Positions 54,899 to 63,526 of a DNA stretch of 64,000 bases are shown here, piece after piece. Both the position numbers and the translations under genes were made by a program. The number at the start of each line of letters is the position of its first letter. Positions within the stretch are counted from its first letter, which is position 1. Below the pieces are notes generated by a model. It worked only from the letters and a program-made list of their open reading frames with translations. It was not told where the DNA came from and did no database searches. The stretch spans positions 54,737 to 118,736 of the forward strand of contig NZ_FNPH01000012.1 in NCBI RefSeq assembly GCF_900107255.1, given 5' to 3'. The stretch comes from Micromonospora pattaloongensis (lineage in GTDB: Bacteria > Actinomycetota > Actinomycetes > Mycobacteriales > Micromonosporaceae).

Positions 54899-55951
54899 GT
54901 CCGCCACCGCCTCCAGCACCTCCGCGACCGGCACGTCCGCGACGAACGACTCGCGGTGGCCGCAGCCCTCGCCGGGGCGGCAGGGGTACAGGTCGCGGGT
55001 GCAGTCCGCGCCGCAGACCGGGCAGTGGATGATCCAGGAGGTCAGGGCGCGGTGGCGCCCCCGGAGCGGCGTCGCCACCGTGATCATGTTGCCGACCCAG
55101 AAGATCCCCACCGTCGGGGTGCCGACCGCCGCCGCCAGGTGCAGCGGACCGGTGTCGTTGGCGACCACGACCGCGCACTCCGCGTACAGGCCGGCGAGCC
55201 CGCCCAGCGTGAGCGCCCCGACCAGCGGCCGCACCGGCGCCCGCGCCGCCGCGCGCACCTGCTCGACGAGCGGCCGCTCGGACTCCGTGCCGGTCAGCAC
55301 CACCTCGAACCCCATCGCGACCAGCGCGTCCGCCACCGCCACGAAGCGGTGCGGCGGCCACCGGCGGCGGGGGTCGGAGACGCCGGGATGCAGCGCGGCA
55401 CGCGGTCGCTCCGGCGCGCCGGCCACCGCCCGCGCCTCCACCAGGTCGCCGGCGGTGAGCGCGAGCGTCGGCGTCAGCGTCACCGGCGCCGCGCCGACCA
55501 ACGCGACCGCCTCCAGGTAACGGATGATCTCGGGCTGGTAGAAGACGTACCGGAGCCACCGGTCCAGCGGCGGCGCGTCGGTGGCGCGCAGCCCGGCGGT
55601 CAGCCGCGCGCCGAGCGCCGACACCAGCGGATTGCTGTGCCGACCCCCACCGTGCAGCTGCAGCGCCAGGTCGAAGCCCTCCCGGCCCGCGGCGGCGAGA
55701 AAGTCCGGCATCGTGGTCGGCGCCGGCGCGTCGTGGATGCCCTCCGCGGGCGGCACGACCAGCACCCGGTCCACCGGGGACGGCCGACCGGTCAGCCACC
55801 GGGCGTGCCAGGGAGCACCGAGGAGCACCAGCTCGGCTGCCGGGTACGCGGCGCGCAGCGCCTCCAGCGCGGGCAGCACGAAGAGGAAGTCCCCGAGCGC
55901 GTTGGCGCGCAGCACCGCGATCCGGCTGACGTCGGGCACCGGCGCGGTCAC
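54833..55951 (-). CDS. GT9 glycosyltransferase (heptosyltransferase-like)
   Basis: The 372-residue protein belongs to family 9, which includes ADP-heptose:LPS heptosyltransferases. Features are IAVLRANALGDFLFVLPALE at the start, DLALQLHGGGRHSNPLVSAL, ALHPGVSDPRRRWPPHRF and VVVANDTGPLHLAAAVGTPT. The C-terminal 60 residues contain a cysteine cluster (CPVCGADCTRDLYPC, GCGH), which is unusual and may bind metal. Together with the HldE-like enzyme this suggests transfer of heptose onto a wall acceptor. It converges on the DUF2267 gene with a 66-base overlap. Confidence 0.9.
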   Translation of the reverse strand: MTAPVPDVSRIAVLRANALGDFLFVLPALEALRAAYPAAELVLLGAPWHARWLTGRPSPVDRVLVVPPAEGIHDAPAPTTMPDFLAAAGREGFDLALQLHGGGRHSNPLVSALGARLTAGLRATDAPPLDRWLRYVFYQPEIIRYLEAVALVGAAPVTLTPTLALTAGDLVEARAVAGAPERPRAALHPGVSDPRRRWPPHRFVAVADALVAMGFEVVLTGTESERPLVEQVRAAARAPVRPLVGALTLGGLAGLYAECAVVVANDTGPLHLAAAVGTPTVGIFWVGNMITVATPLRGRHRALTSWIIHCPVCGADCTRDLYPCRPGEGCGHRESFVADVPVAEVLEAVADLTCSGGAQPHRLGKEAADVVR

Positions 55952-55959
55952 GTCACCCC

Positions 55960-56550
55960 TCAGCCGTCCTGCTGTCGACTGATCTCCGCCTCGCCCACGT
56001 TGGGGTGGTGCATCTCGCGGTCGGCGGCCGGATCGATCCGGCCCGGGTTCATCCGCGCGCGCGGCGGCTCATGGTCATCGACCGTGGTGCGGCGGCGGTT
56101 CGCCACGCTCCTCGGGGTCTCGTACGCCGGCCGTCCCACCGTGATCGAGCGGCGGCTCGCCGGCCCGCGGGGCATCGTGACGGTGAGCAGCCCGTGGTCC
56201 ATCACCGCGTCCATCCGGTCCGCGTCGACCTCCGACGGCAGCCGCAGCTGATATTCGAAGGTGCGGTGCGCCGCTCCCATGCCCGGCATCCCGTGATCGG
56301 CGTTCACCTCCGCCTCCGACCGGGCCCGGATCCGAAGCTGCCCGGCGTCCACCTCGACGGCGACCTCCTCCGGCGCCACCCCCGGCAGCCGCGCGGTCAC
56401 CTGCCAGCCGCCATCGGTCGGGTGCATCTCGAGATCCGGCGGACCGCCCCGCCGCCCGACCAGGCGCCCGAGCTGGGAGCCCAGCCGCTGCAGGTTGCCG
56501 AGCACCATCCCTGCGCGATCCATCGGCGACCGCTGTTGCGGATCACTCAT
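55960..56550 (-). CDS. Hsp20 family small heat-shock protein
   Basis: The 196-residue protein has an alpha-crystallin domain from about residue 40 to 128: GWQVTARLPGVAPEEVAVEV, DAGQLRIRARSEAEV and the terminal VMDHGLLTVTMPRGPASRRS. A long basic tail follows. Small heat-shock proteins hold unfolded proteins in oligomers without ATP. The ATG at 56550 follows GGGGG; the frame to 56610 is arginine-rich and rejected. It lies 8 bases after the start of the GT9 gene on the same strand and may lead it into the same transcript. Confidence 0.9.
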   Translation of the reverse strand: MSDPQQRSPMDRAGMVLGNLQRLGSQLGRLVGRRGGPPDLEMHPTDGGWQVTARLPGVAPEEVAVEVDAGQLRIRARSEAEVNADHGMPGMGAAHRTFEYQLRLPSEVDADRMDAVMDHGLLTVTMPRGPASRRSITVGRPAYETPRSVANRRRTTVDDHEPPRARMNPGRIDPAADREMHHPNVGEAEISRQQDG

Positions 56551-56632
56551 CGGCACCCCCGTCACCGTCCCGCGCCGTCGCCGACGGCTACCCGGGCGGG
56601 TTCGCGGCAAACCTTCCGCCCGCAGCTATGCG

Positions 56633-57655
56633 TCAGCGCCGCGTGCGTGGGGTGCGGCCGGCGCGCAGGGCGAGCGCGGCCGTACCGGCGAGCGCGGCGC
56701 CGGCCGCGGCGACCAGGCCGTGGTGCTGCGACGCCCACAGCTGCACGCTCCGGCGGTGTGAGCGGTCGTCGAAGTCGCCGTGCGCGCCGTGGTCCGGCTC
56801 CCCCGGGCCGTCGGCCGGGTCCCACAGGTTCGCCGGCTGCCGCGGGTCGCGCGGCTGCGGGGTCTGCTGCGACCGGTAGCCGGTCCGCGCCAGATACCGG
56901 TCCAACACACCGGGCGCCACGGCGTTCGCCAGCAGCGTGGCGACCGTCGACCCGCCGACCCAGTACTCGCGGCGCCGCGGATGGTCGGCCGCGTGGACGA
57001 TCGCGTCGGCGGCCACCTCCGGCTGATAGATCGGGGGTACGGGCTGCGCGCGGCGCGGCAGCCGGGACAGCACCCAGCCGAACTGCGGCGTGTTCACGGC
57101 GGGCAACTGCACCATCGTCACGCGTACCCGGCTGCCGTCGTGCAGCAGTTCGCAGCGCAACGCCTCGGTGAAGCCCTGGATGGCGTGCTTGGCGCCGCAG
57201 TACGCGGTCTGCAGCGGAATACCGCGGTACGCCAGCGCCGAGCCGACCTGCACGATCGCGCCCCGGTCGCGCGGCAGCATCCGCGTCAGCGCGGCCTTCG
57301 TGCCGTGCACGTACCCCAGGTACGACACCCGCGTGACCCGCGCGAAGTCGTCGATCCCGATCTCCGTGAACGGCGCGAACACCGAGGTGAAGGCGTTGTT
57401 CACCCACACGTCGATCGGCCCGAGCTCGCGCTCGACGCGCGTCGCCGCGGCGTCCACGGCGGCGAAGTCGGCCGTGTCGACCACGATCGGCAGCGGCGTC
57501 CCGCCGGCGCGCTCCACGTCCCGCGCGGCACCGTCCAGTCCGGCCTCGCCGCGCGCCAACAATGCGATCTTGTTACCGCCAGCGGCGAATCGGCGGGCCG
57601 TCGCCCGACCGATTCCGCCGCTGGCACCGGTGACCACGACGACTCTGGTCGTCAT
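56633..57655 (-). CDS. Short-chain dehydrogenase/reductase with C-terminal helix
   Basis: The 340-residue enzyme starts MTTRVVVVTGASGGIGRATA with the TGxxxGIG cofactor motif, has the NAF-type NNAFTSVFAPF segment, the catalytic serine near VQVGSALAYRG and the YCGAKHAIQG motif with Tyr and Lys. The C-terminal 80 residues exceed the usual SDR length and end with GAALAGTAALALRAG, a likely membrane helix. Substrate unknown. AGGGGGCGG precedes the ATG at 57655. The upstream frame to 57724 is not supported. Confidence 0.9.
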   Translation of the reverse strand: MTTRVVVVTGASGGIGRATARRFAAGGNKIALLARGEAGLDGAARDVERAGGTPLPIVVDTADFAAVDAAATRVERELGPIDVWVNNAFTSVFAPFTEIGIDDFARVTRVSYLGYVHGTKAALTRMLPRDRGAIVQVGSALAYRGIPLQTAYCGAKHAIQGFTEALRCELLHDGSRVRVTMVQLPAVNTPQFGWVLSRLPRRAQPVPPIYQPEVAADAIVHAADHPRRREYWVGGSTVATLLANAVAPGVLDRYLARTGYRSQQTPQPRDPRQPANLWDPADGPGEPDHGAHGDFDDRSHRRSVQLWASQHHGLVAAAGAALAGTAALALRAGRTPRTRR

Positions 57656-57757
57656 GAGCCGCCCCCTGTCTGGGCCCCTTTTCTCCCGTGACGCCCGATG
57701 ACTACCCCGGCGAACGGGCGACAAAACCCGGCCCGTCCAACTGGGACACGTCAGTGG

Positions 57758-58069
57758 CTAAGGCGCGAAGTCCACCTTCTGCTTGACCGCCGCGTCGACG
57801 TCCTCGGCGGTCAGCAACTCCACGGCGCTGGCGGTGCTGCCACCGGCCGCCTCGACGGTGGTCACCAACGCCATCACGGCCTTCGTGTCGGGCAGGTCGC
57901 AGAAGATGTAGACGTGCTCCTCACCGGGGCTGAAGTAGAACGCCTCCAACGTGCCACCGAGGCTTCCGATCGCCTTCGCCGCCGTGTCCCGCCGGGCGGT
58001 GCCGCCAACCTTGATCAGCCCCTTGGCCCCGTCCTGCGTGTAGCTCGCCCTGATGAGGAACTTCGCCAT
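57758..58069 (-). CDS. GYD domain protein
   Basis: The 103-residue protein begins MAKFLIRASYTQDGAKGLIK and has the GYD-type pattern with GGTLEAFYFSPGEEHVYIFC and DLPDTKAVMALVTTVEAAGG. It is a small ferredoxin-like fold, of unknown function, found as a single domain in many actinomycetes. AGGGG lies upstream of the ATG. It follows the DUF4173 gene on the same strand by 75 bases. Confidence 0.83.
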   Translation of the reverse strand: MAKFLIRASYTQDGAKGLIKVGGTARRDTAAKAIGSLGGTLEAFYFSPGEEHVYIFCDLPDTKAVMALVTTVEAAGGSTASAVELLTAEDVDAAVKQKVDFAP

Positions 58070-58144
58070 CTGGTTCACCGCCCCTGCGACCCGCGCACGA
58101 TCTGTCACTCACCGTAGCCGCACGGACCGTCCCGACGGCGCGAA

Positions 58145-60319
58145 TCAGCCCGGTGACCGCCGGCTCTTCGGCAGATCGAACTGGTCGGCGGCGCGGCAGT
58201 CGCGCTGGCTGCCGATCGCGCCGGGCCCGAGCCGGTCGAGCACCTGTCGGGCCCTGGTACGCCCGAGGTTCCAGGCGTACCAGGGATCCGACTCGGCCAG
58301 GTCGTCGGCGATCCAGCTCAGCGTGCACCGGCGCACCGGGTCCGGCAGCTCCCCGAGCGCCGGGGTGGCGTCGGCCGACAGCGCCCTCAGGTACCAGGCG
58401 TCGATCTTGCCGGTCTGCTCGTAGCGGGCGATGTTGCGCCGCGCCGCGTAGTCCTCGGGGTTGAGCGTCGCCAGACTCAGCAGCATCGCCACCGCGAGCC
58501 CCACGGTCACGCGGGGGATCCAGCCGCCCCGCCAGCGCACGCCGGCCCCGATGATCATCAAGAAGACGGTGCCGAGCAGCAGCTCGAACGCCATCACGAA
58601 GATCCGCTCCCCGGTGAAGCTGTAGACCTTCTGGTACGTGTACATCCGGGACAGCGCCGACACCACGATGACGACGCCGAGCGCGCTGAGCAAACCCAGC
58701 AGGATCCGCAACAGCAGCCGTTCGGCCGGACGGTCGCGACGGGCCCAGCGGGTCACCCCGGCCAGCACCGCCAACGTCAGCATGGTGACGATGACCAGTT
58801 GCCAGAAGCCGCTGCGGGCGTACTCGGCGTAGCTCAGGCCGGTGGTCCGCAGCACGTGCCGCTGCCCGCCGAAGAGCACGGTGAACTGCACGGCGACGAA
58901 GCCGGCGAACAGCAGCGTCAGCGCGGTGATCGGCAGAGCCCACTCGACGAGACCGAAGCTGCGGGCGGCGGGCTTGTCCACCGCGGACAGGTCGGGCGGC
59001 GCGGTGATCGTGTAGATCGCCGCGACGGCGACCAGACCGCCCACGACGAGCAGGAAGAGCCACTGGAACGTGGCGCCGACGCCGATCTCCGGCACGAGGG
59101 CGCCGAGCACCTGCGAGAAGGCGGCGTCGGCCGAGGAGAGCAGCGCCCCGAAGACGACCAGCACGACCGCGGTGGCGGCCACCGAACCCACGACGCGGAC
59201 GGCCAGTCCCGGGTTCACCGCGGTCCCGGTGTGCTTCCGCACCCACGGCAGCCCGCGGAACGCCGCGATCGGCGCGGCCACCAGGCTGAACAGGATCGAC
59301 CGTACGAGTCGGCCGCCCACGATCGCCAACGCCGCACAGCACAGCGCCCCCAGGACGCAGAACGTCACCAGCCACCAGGCGTTGCGGAACGTCAGCACCG
59401 CGAGCAGCGCCAGCGCCGCCACCGCCCAGCCGGCCCGCACCCAGCGCTCGGTGCGGGGAAGCTCCGCCGCGGCACGTCGTACCGCGACGATGACGCCGGC
59501 GGTCAGCACCAGCCAGCCGAGGAACCACCCGATCCCGGTCCGGTTCAGCGGTACGAAGACCGCCAGCGCCAGCGCACCGGCCAGCACGGCCAGCGGAGCG
59601 GTCCGGTTCTGCGCGGCCTTCGGGCCCGGCCAGGCCCGGTCGAAGAAGGACGGCTGCGCCGGTACCGGCCGGAAGTGGTACGGCGACGGAAAGCCCGGCA
59701 CCCCGGCCTGCTGCGGGCCCCATCCCGGGCCGGGCACCGTCTGTCCCGCCGCCGGTGGCACCGGTGCGGACGGAGCGGTTTCCCGCTCCGGCGTCGCCTT
59801 CGCCACCGCCGGCGCCTTCGGCGTCGTGCCCGGCTCGGCGGCCGCTGCGGACTGGGCGGGCGGCGCGGCCTCCGCGGCCGCTGCCAGTTCGGTGGTCGGT
59901 GCGGGCTCGCCCGCCGAGGACGTGGGCGGGATGGGCACCGTGACCGTGGACGGGCTCGACGCGGTCGCTGCCGCCACCGGGCCGGGGGTGGCCGGGGCTG
60001 GCGCGTCGGTCGTGCCGGCGGATTCGGTGGGCGCCGCCTGCGGCCCGGCCGTCGTGCCGGTTGGTGCGGTGGGCGCGGGCGGGGAGTCGGCCCCCGGTTG
60101 CGCCGGCACCATCGGCAGGAAGATCGCGTAACCCCGGGTGCCGGTCGGCACGGTCACCGGAATGGCCCAGGCGGGCCCGTCCGCCGGGCCGGGCCACACG
60201 ATCGAAGGAAGCCCGTCGGTGGGCGGCATGACCAGCAGCTGGGGCGGTTCCGGGGCCGCGACCCGATCGCCGTTCTCCCCGGGAACCGGGGAGCCTGCGG
60301 TTGGTGGCAGCTCCGACAC
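58145..60319 (-). CDS. DUF4173/DUF4153 family membrane protein
   Basis: The 724-residue protein starts with about 230 residues of Pro/Ala/Thr-rich low-complexity sequence, then has about ten hydrophobic helices. Recognisable segments are LLSSADAAFSQVLGALVPEI, LSYAEYARSGFWQLVIVTML and YEQTGKIDAWYLRALSADAT, which match DUF4173 proteins. The family is of unknown function. Its N-terminal region should be cytoplasmic or extracellular and disordered. It is divergent from the FG-GAP gene, with a perfect hairpin in the 241-base gap. Confidence 0.85.
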   Translation of the reverse strand: MSELPPTAGSPVPGENGDRVAAPEPPQLLVMPPTDGLPSIVWPGPADGPAWAIPVTVPTGTRGYAIFLPMVPAQPGADSPPAPTAPTGTTAGPQAAPTESAGTTDAPAPATPGPVAAATASSPSTVTVPIPPTSSAGEPAPTTELAAAAEAAPPAQSAAAAEPGTTPKAPAVAKATPERETAPSAPVPPAAGQTVPGPGWGPQQAGVPGFPSPYHFRPVPAQPSFFDRAWPGPKAAQNRTAPLAVLAGALALAVFVPLNRTGIGWFLGWLVLTAGVIVAVRRAAAELPRTERWVRAGWAVAALALLAVLTFRNAWWLVTFCVLGALCCAALAIVGGRLVRSILFSLVAAPIAAFRGLPWVRKHTGTAVNPGLAVRVVGSVAATAVVLVVFGALLSSADAAFSQVLGALVPEIGVGATFQWLFLLVVGGLVAVAAIYTITAPPDLSAVDKPAARSFGLVEWALPITALTLLFAGFVAVQFTVLFGGQRHVLRTTGLSYAEYARSGFWQLVIVTMLTLAVLAGVTRWARRDRPAERLLLRILLGLLSALGVVIVVSALSRMYTYQKVYSFTGERIFVMAFELLLGTVFLMIIGAGVRWRGGWIPRVTVGLAVAMLLSLATLNPEDYAARRNIARYEQTGKIDAWYLRALSADATPALGELPDPVRRCTLSWIADDLAESDPWYAWNLGRTRARQVLDRLGPGAIGSQRDCRAADQFDLPKSRRSPG

Positions 60320-60406
60320 CGCATCCTCCTAGACCGAAATGGATGCGGCCACTTTAGGGGCAACATCGATCCCCCGCCGTCCCGCCAATGCGGAGGACCG
60401 AGTCGC

Positions 60407-60433
60407 GCAGCACGCGGCGCTGCCGCGTGCTGC
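60407..60433. promoter_or_regulatory. Perfect 12-base-arm hairpin between divergent genes
   Basis: GCAGCACGCGGC and GCCGCGTGCTGC pair perfectly around a GCT loop. It lies in the intergenic region between the DUF4173 and FG-GAP genes, where no stop codon needs a terminator, so an operator or RNA element is as likely. The rest of the 241-base gap shows nothing recognisable. Confidence 0.45.
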
Positions 60434-60560
60434 TCGCCCGACCCGTCTCACGTCGGCCGGTCTGGCCCCGTGCACGCCCGTACGCCCCCCCAGCGGTGGT
60501 GACACGGCTCAAGAGACCGTCTAACGTCACTCTGTCACTCACCGTCGACAAAGGACATGC

Positions 60561-62261
60561 GTGAAGATCGCACAGGGCACACGTGCCGTCGCCGTAGGAC
60601 TTGTGTCGCTGCTGACCGTCGCCGCCACGTCGGCGAGCGCCGCCAGCAACCGCGAGGCTCCGCCCCGTCCCGCTGTCGCGGCGACGAACGCCGCCGACAT
60701 CCCGGTCGAGCGGCGCGCCAGCGAGCACGCCGCCGAGCCGACGCCCGCAGAAAGCGGTTCCGGACCTGCGCCCCGCGGCACCACCGCCGTCCGTCCGGCG
60801 GCGACCGCACCGCAGAGCACGGCGGCACCTGCCGGCGGGCGCGCCGAGCCGCGATTCGACATCGACGGTGACGGGAAAGACGAGCTGGTAGTACTCGCCC
60901 GTCGCGCGATTCCGGGCGGACTCGCCCTGCTGGTTCAGTACGGCCTCGGCCGTCGGGACATCGTGACCGCGCCGCCGGGGCACCGCCTATCGAGCTCACC
61001 CACCGCGGGTGACTTCAACGGCGACGGCTTCCAGGACATCGCGGTCGGCGGCAGCCGGGAGGTTTCCCCGGGCGTTGTCGAGAAGGGGATCCTGGTCTAC
61101 GCCGGCGGCCCGGACGGGCTTGATCGCGACAATGTGCAATACCTGCCGGGGCTGAACCGCGCCGCGCTCGCCGCGGGTGACGTCAACAACGACGGCAGGG
61201 ACGATCTGGCCTTCACGGCGAACGGCGTGACCCCGGAACGTGACGGCCCCTTCCGGGGATCGGTGACGGTGCTGTCGGGCACCGACAACGGGCTCACCCT
61301 GGACGGCTCGATGACGCTCCGTCAGGTCGTACCCCGCTGGACCGGCCTGGTCGACGAGCATTTCGGCACCGGGCTGGCGATGGGCGACTTCACCGGCGAC
61401 GGCTACGACGACCTCGTCGTAGCCGGGACCCGGCGGGGCACGAACGAATACAACTCCCACGGCATGGTGACCCTCTTTCCCGGCTCCGCGACCGGGCCGG
61501 ACACCGCAAAGGTCACGAAGATCGAAGCGCAGCTCGACGCCGCCGGCGAGAGCCTTCCGGTCGATGTGATGACGATGTCGGACATGGACCGGGACGGACG
61601 GGACGAGCTCATCCTCGGACTTCCCCGGTACGCCAATGGACAGGTCGTCTACCTCCGTGGCGCGGCCTCAGGGCTGAGGTGGGCCGGGCACCGTGTGATC
61701 GACCCGGACAGCCCGGGGGTGCCCGGGGGGCCGGACCGGGGGTTTGTCCACGGCAATTTCGGCTACTCACTCGCGACCGGCGACGCTACCGGCGACGGCA
61801 TCCCGGACCTGCTGGTCGGCGCGATCTCGGTGAACGTGGGCCCGGTGGAGGACGCCGGTGCGGTGACGCTGATTCCCGGCACCAAACAGGGCCCGACCGG
61901 CGCCGGCTCGTACGTCTACACGCAGCAGGTTGCCCCTCTGACCTGGGACCGCAGGCCCGATCCGTCGATCAGCGATCGCCCGGAATACCTCGACTACCTC
62001 GGATCGTCCGTGGCGATCCTCGACCTGGACGGCGTCGGCCCGCTGGAGATGTTCGCGGAGTCGATGTACGAGGGCCACTCCGAGCAAACCGGCGAGATCG
62101 GCCTCCTCACGAGCCTGCAACTCCAACCCCTGAAAACCGGACGCGGCTCTCCGGCACCGCCCCGGTTCCGCTTCGTGCCCGTGAGGCAGCAGCGCCCGGC
62201 GGACTTCTCAGCGGGCGGAATCCGGATCGAACGACTCGAGTCCGGCCTGCTGAGCAACTGA
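60561..62261 (+). CDS. Secreted FG-GAP/VCBS repeat protein
   Basis: The 566-residue protein opens with a clear signal peptide (GTRAVAVGLVSLLTVAATSA, cut near ASA). After a disordered Ala/Pro region, seven integrin-like calcium loops of DxDxDG type lie at residues about 100, 151, 207, 276, 341, 408 and 488; the last has valine in place of the third aspartate (DLDGVGPLE). This predicts a seven-bladed beta-propeller outside the cell. Partner unknown. AAAGGA precedes the GTG. A hairpin terminator follows 68 bases after the stop. Confidence 0.88.
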   Translation: MKIAQGTRAVAVGLVSLLTVAATSASAASNREAPPRPAVAATNAADIPVERRASEHAAEPTPAESGSGPAPRGTTAVRPAATAPQSTAAPAGGRAEPRFDIDGDGKDELVVLARRAIPGGLALLVQYGLGRRDIVTAPPGHRLSSSPTAGDFNGDGFQDIAVGGSREVSPGVVEKGILVYAGGPDGLDRDNVQYLPGLNRAALAAGDVNNDGRDDLAFTANGVTPERDGPFRGSVTVLSGTDNGLTLDGSMTLRQVVPRWTGLVDEHFGTGLAMGDFTGDGYDDLVVAGTRRGTNEYNSHGMVTLFPGSATGPDTAKVTKIEAQLDAAGESLPVDVMTMSDMDRDGRDELILGLPRYANGQVVYLRGAASGLRWAGHRVIDPDSPGVPGGPDRGFVHGNFGYSLATGDATGDGIPDLLVGAISVNVGPVEDAGAVTLIPGTKQGPTGAGSYVYTQQVAPLTWDRRPDPSISDRPEYLDYLGSSVAILDLDGVGPLEMFAESMYEGHSEQTGEIGLLTSLQLQPLKTGRGSPAPPRFRFVPVRQQRPADFSAGGIRIERLESGLLSN

Positions 62262-62328
62262 GGGACGGGCCGCAACTCGACGCGGCAACGGAGATGACGT
62301 GGCGCTCATCCCCCGCTCGTAACGGCAG

Positions 62329-62363
62329 GATGGGTGGCGTCGGAGATTACGACGCCACCCATC
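62329..62363. terminator. Hairpin terminator after the FG-GAP gene
   Basis: Perfect 14-base arms (GATGGGTGGCGTCG and its complement) with a seven-base A/T-rich loop. It may also serve the convergent SHOCT gene. Confidence 0.72.
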
Positions 62364-62453
62364 GTCCGATAACCGAGGTACCGGGGACTCGCTCGCGTCA
62401 GCCGCCTGAGACATCATCCCGGGAATCGGAGGCTTCGGATTCCTCGCTGTGAG

Positions 62454-62687
62454 TCACTCGCCGTACTTGTCGAGGATGCGCGCCTTCTGAGCTTCGTACT
62501 CACCTTCGGTTAGCGCGCCGGCTTCCTTGAGCTGGTGCAGCTTCTCAAGCAGAACAACCGGGTCATCGTACGAGCGCTGCCCGCCGACCTCCTCGCCGAT
62601 CTTCCTCGCGAACGAACTGTCGCGGGCCCGGCCCCAGATGAACGAGACGATGGCGAGAACGATGACGACCGGGATGATGACCTCCAC
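62454..62687 (-). CDS. SHOCT domain membrane protein
   Basis: The 77-residue protein starts with a hydrophobic helix (VIIPVVIVLAIVSFIWG) and ends with a SHOCT domain: LLEKLHQLKEAGALTEGEYE followed by AQKARIL. SHOCT is a short C-terminal oligomerisation-type module of unknown function. It probably sits in the membrane with the SHOCT end in the cytoplasm. The start is a GTG. It lies in the sparse right end of the window. Confidence 0.85.
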   Translation of the reverse strand: MEVIIPVVIVLAIVSFIWGRARDSSFARKIGEEVGGQRSYDDPVVLLEKLHQLKEAGALTEGEYEAQKARILDKYGE

Positions 62688-62834
62688 GGCGCGTAAGCGT
62701 AGAGACGCTGCGCAACATCCCGCAGGCGCAGTGACCTGACCTGACCTGCACCGTCGCAGCGGGCGCCACCTCCGGCCCGCTCTTCCCCGTCCGCCGCCGA
62801 CGGGCTTGGCGGTACGCTGTGCCTTACGTTCGAG
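62688..62834. other. Intergenic stretch without supported gene
   Basis: No start codon, tRNA fold or terminator was recognised. A CCTGACCTGACCTG tandem run is present near 62734-62748. The frame of the next ORF stays open back to 62745 but offers no ATG or GTG, so this could be the remains of a coding region. Confidence 0.4.
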
Positions 62835-63053
62835 TTGCGCGACAGCCTGTATCTCGGCGGTGACTACTACCGCTCACTGCCGGACTGGGGTGAGGTCATC
62901 GTGCAGCGAAACGACGACCTCGGTGAGCCAGCGGAACCCGCCTACGCACATCTGCCGACGCTCGTCCGCGTCGAAGTCACCGCGGCGTCAGAGCCTGCCG
63001 TCAACGAGGCACTCCGGCGGCTCGGCCTGATCCTGATTGACCGCGAGCCGTAG
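62835..63053 (+). CDS. Small unrecognised ORF, possibly truncated
   Basis: A TTG start gives 72 residues: LRDSLYLGGDYYRSLPDWGE then VIVQRNDDLGEPAEPAYAHL and TVLVRVEVTAAS-type VRVEVTAASEPAVNEALRRL, LGLILIDREP. Composition looks protein-like and hydrophilic. No ribosome site is seen and the frame has no ATG or GTG back to a stop at 62742-62744. It may be a broken gene or a gene using TTG. I do not recognise the family. Confidence 0.35.
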   Translation: MRDSLYLGGDYYRSLPDWGEVIVQRNDDLGEPAEPAYAHLPTLVRVEVTAASEPAVNEALRRLGLILIDREP

Positions 63054-63094
63054 ATTTTGGCTCCATGCCTGCCACTGTCCTACCCGCATCCCTG

Positions 63095-63526
63095 TCATAG
63101 AGCGCCGCTGTTTCCGCAATAGGCGCAATCCGGATCTCTGCCGTCCGAGGGCCACTGGTAGACGACCTCGTCGCCGGTCTCTCGCCCCAAGCGTTCAGCG
63201 AGCATCCAGCCGTTGGCGCGCCAGCGCGCCTGATCTTCGTCGGTCGAGGGCTCCGGTTTGCCGCTCGTTCCACGCCATGCGGCGTGTTGGTGTTGGTCTT
63301 GCCAGCTCGCCCAGGCCCGCAGTTCGGCAGCCAGCTCGGCGGAGATCTGTAGGTATTCGGGGCCAACGGAGGCGCACGCCTCTCTCGGTGGCCCGCCATT
63401 CACCGGGGACAGCGTGACCCAGGTCCAGACCGGGAACGCGCCGTAGTCGGTGTCGATGTCGAGCCGGCGCACCCCATCGGGCTGGCCATAGGGGCAGTGG
63501 CGTGAATGAAGCCGGAACTCCTCCAT
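63095..63526 (-). CDS. Unrecognised cytoplasmic protein with C-terminal CxxC
   Basis: The 143-residue frame starts MEEFRLHSRHCPYGQPDGVR, contains DTDYGAFPVWTWVTLSPVNG and SAELAAELRAWASWQDQHQH, and ends DPDCAYCGNSGAL with a CxxC pair; an N-terminal cysteine lies in HCPYG. Such spacing could bind metal. I recognise no family. The frame could extend upstream to 63742, but the amino acids there look non-coding. Codon use is less GC-biased than in the rest of the window. Confidence 0.5.
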   Translation of the reverse strand: MEEFRLHSRHCPYGQPDGVRRLDIDTDYGAFPVWTWVTLSPVNGGPPREACASVGPEYLQISAELAAELRAWASWQDQHQHAAWRGTSGKPEPSTDEDQARWRANGWMLAERLGRETGDEVVYQWPSDGRDPDCAYCGNSGAL

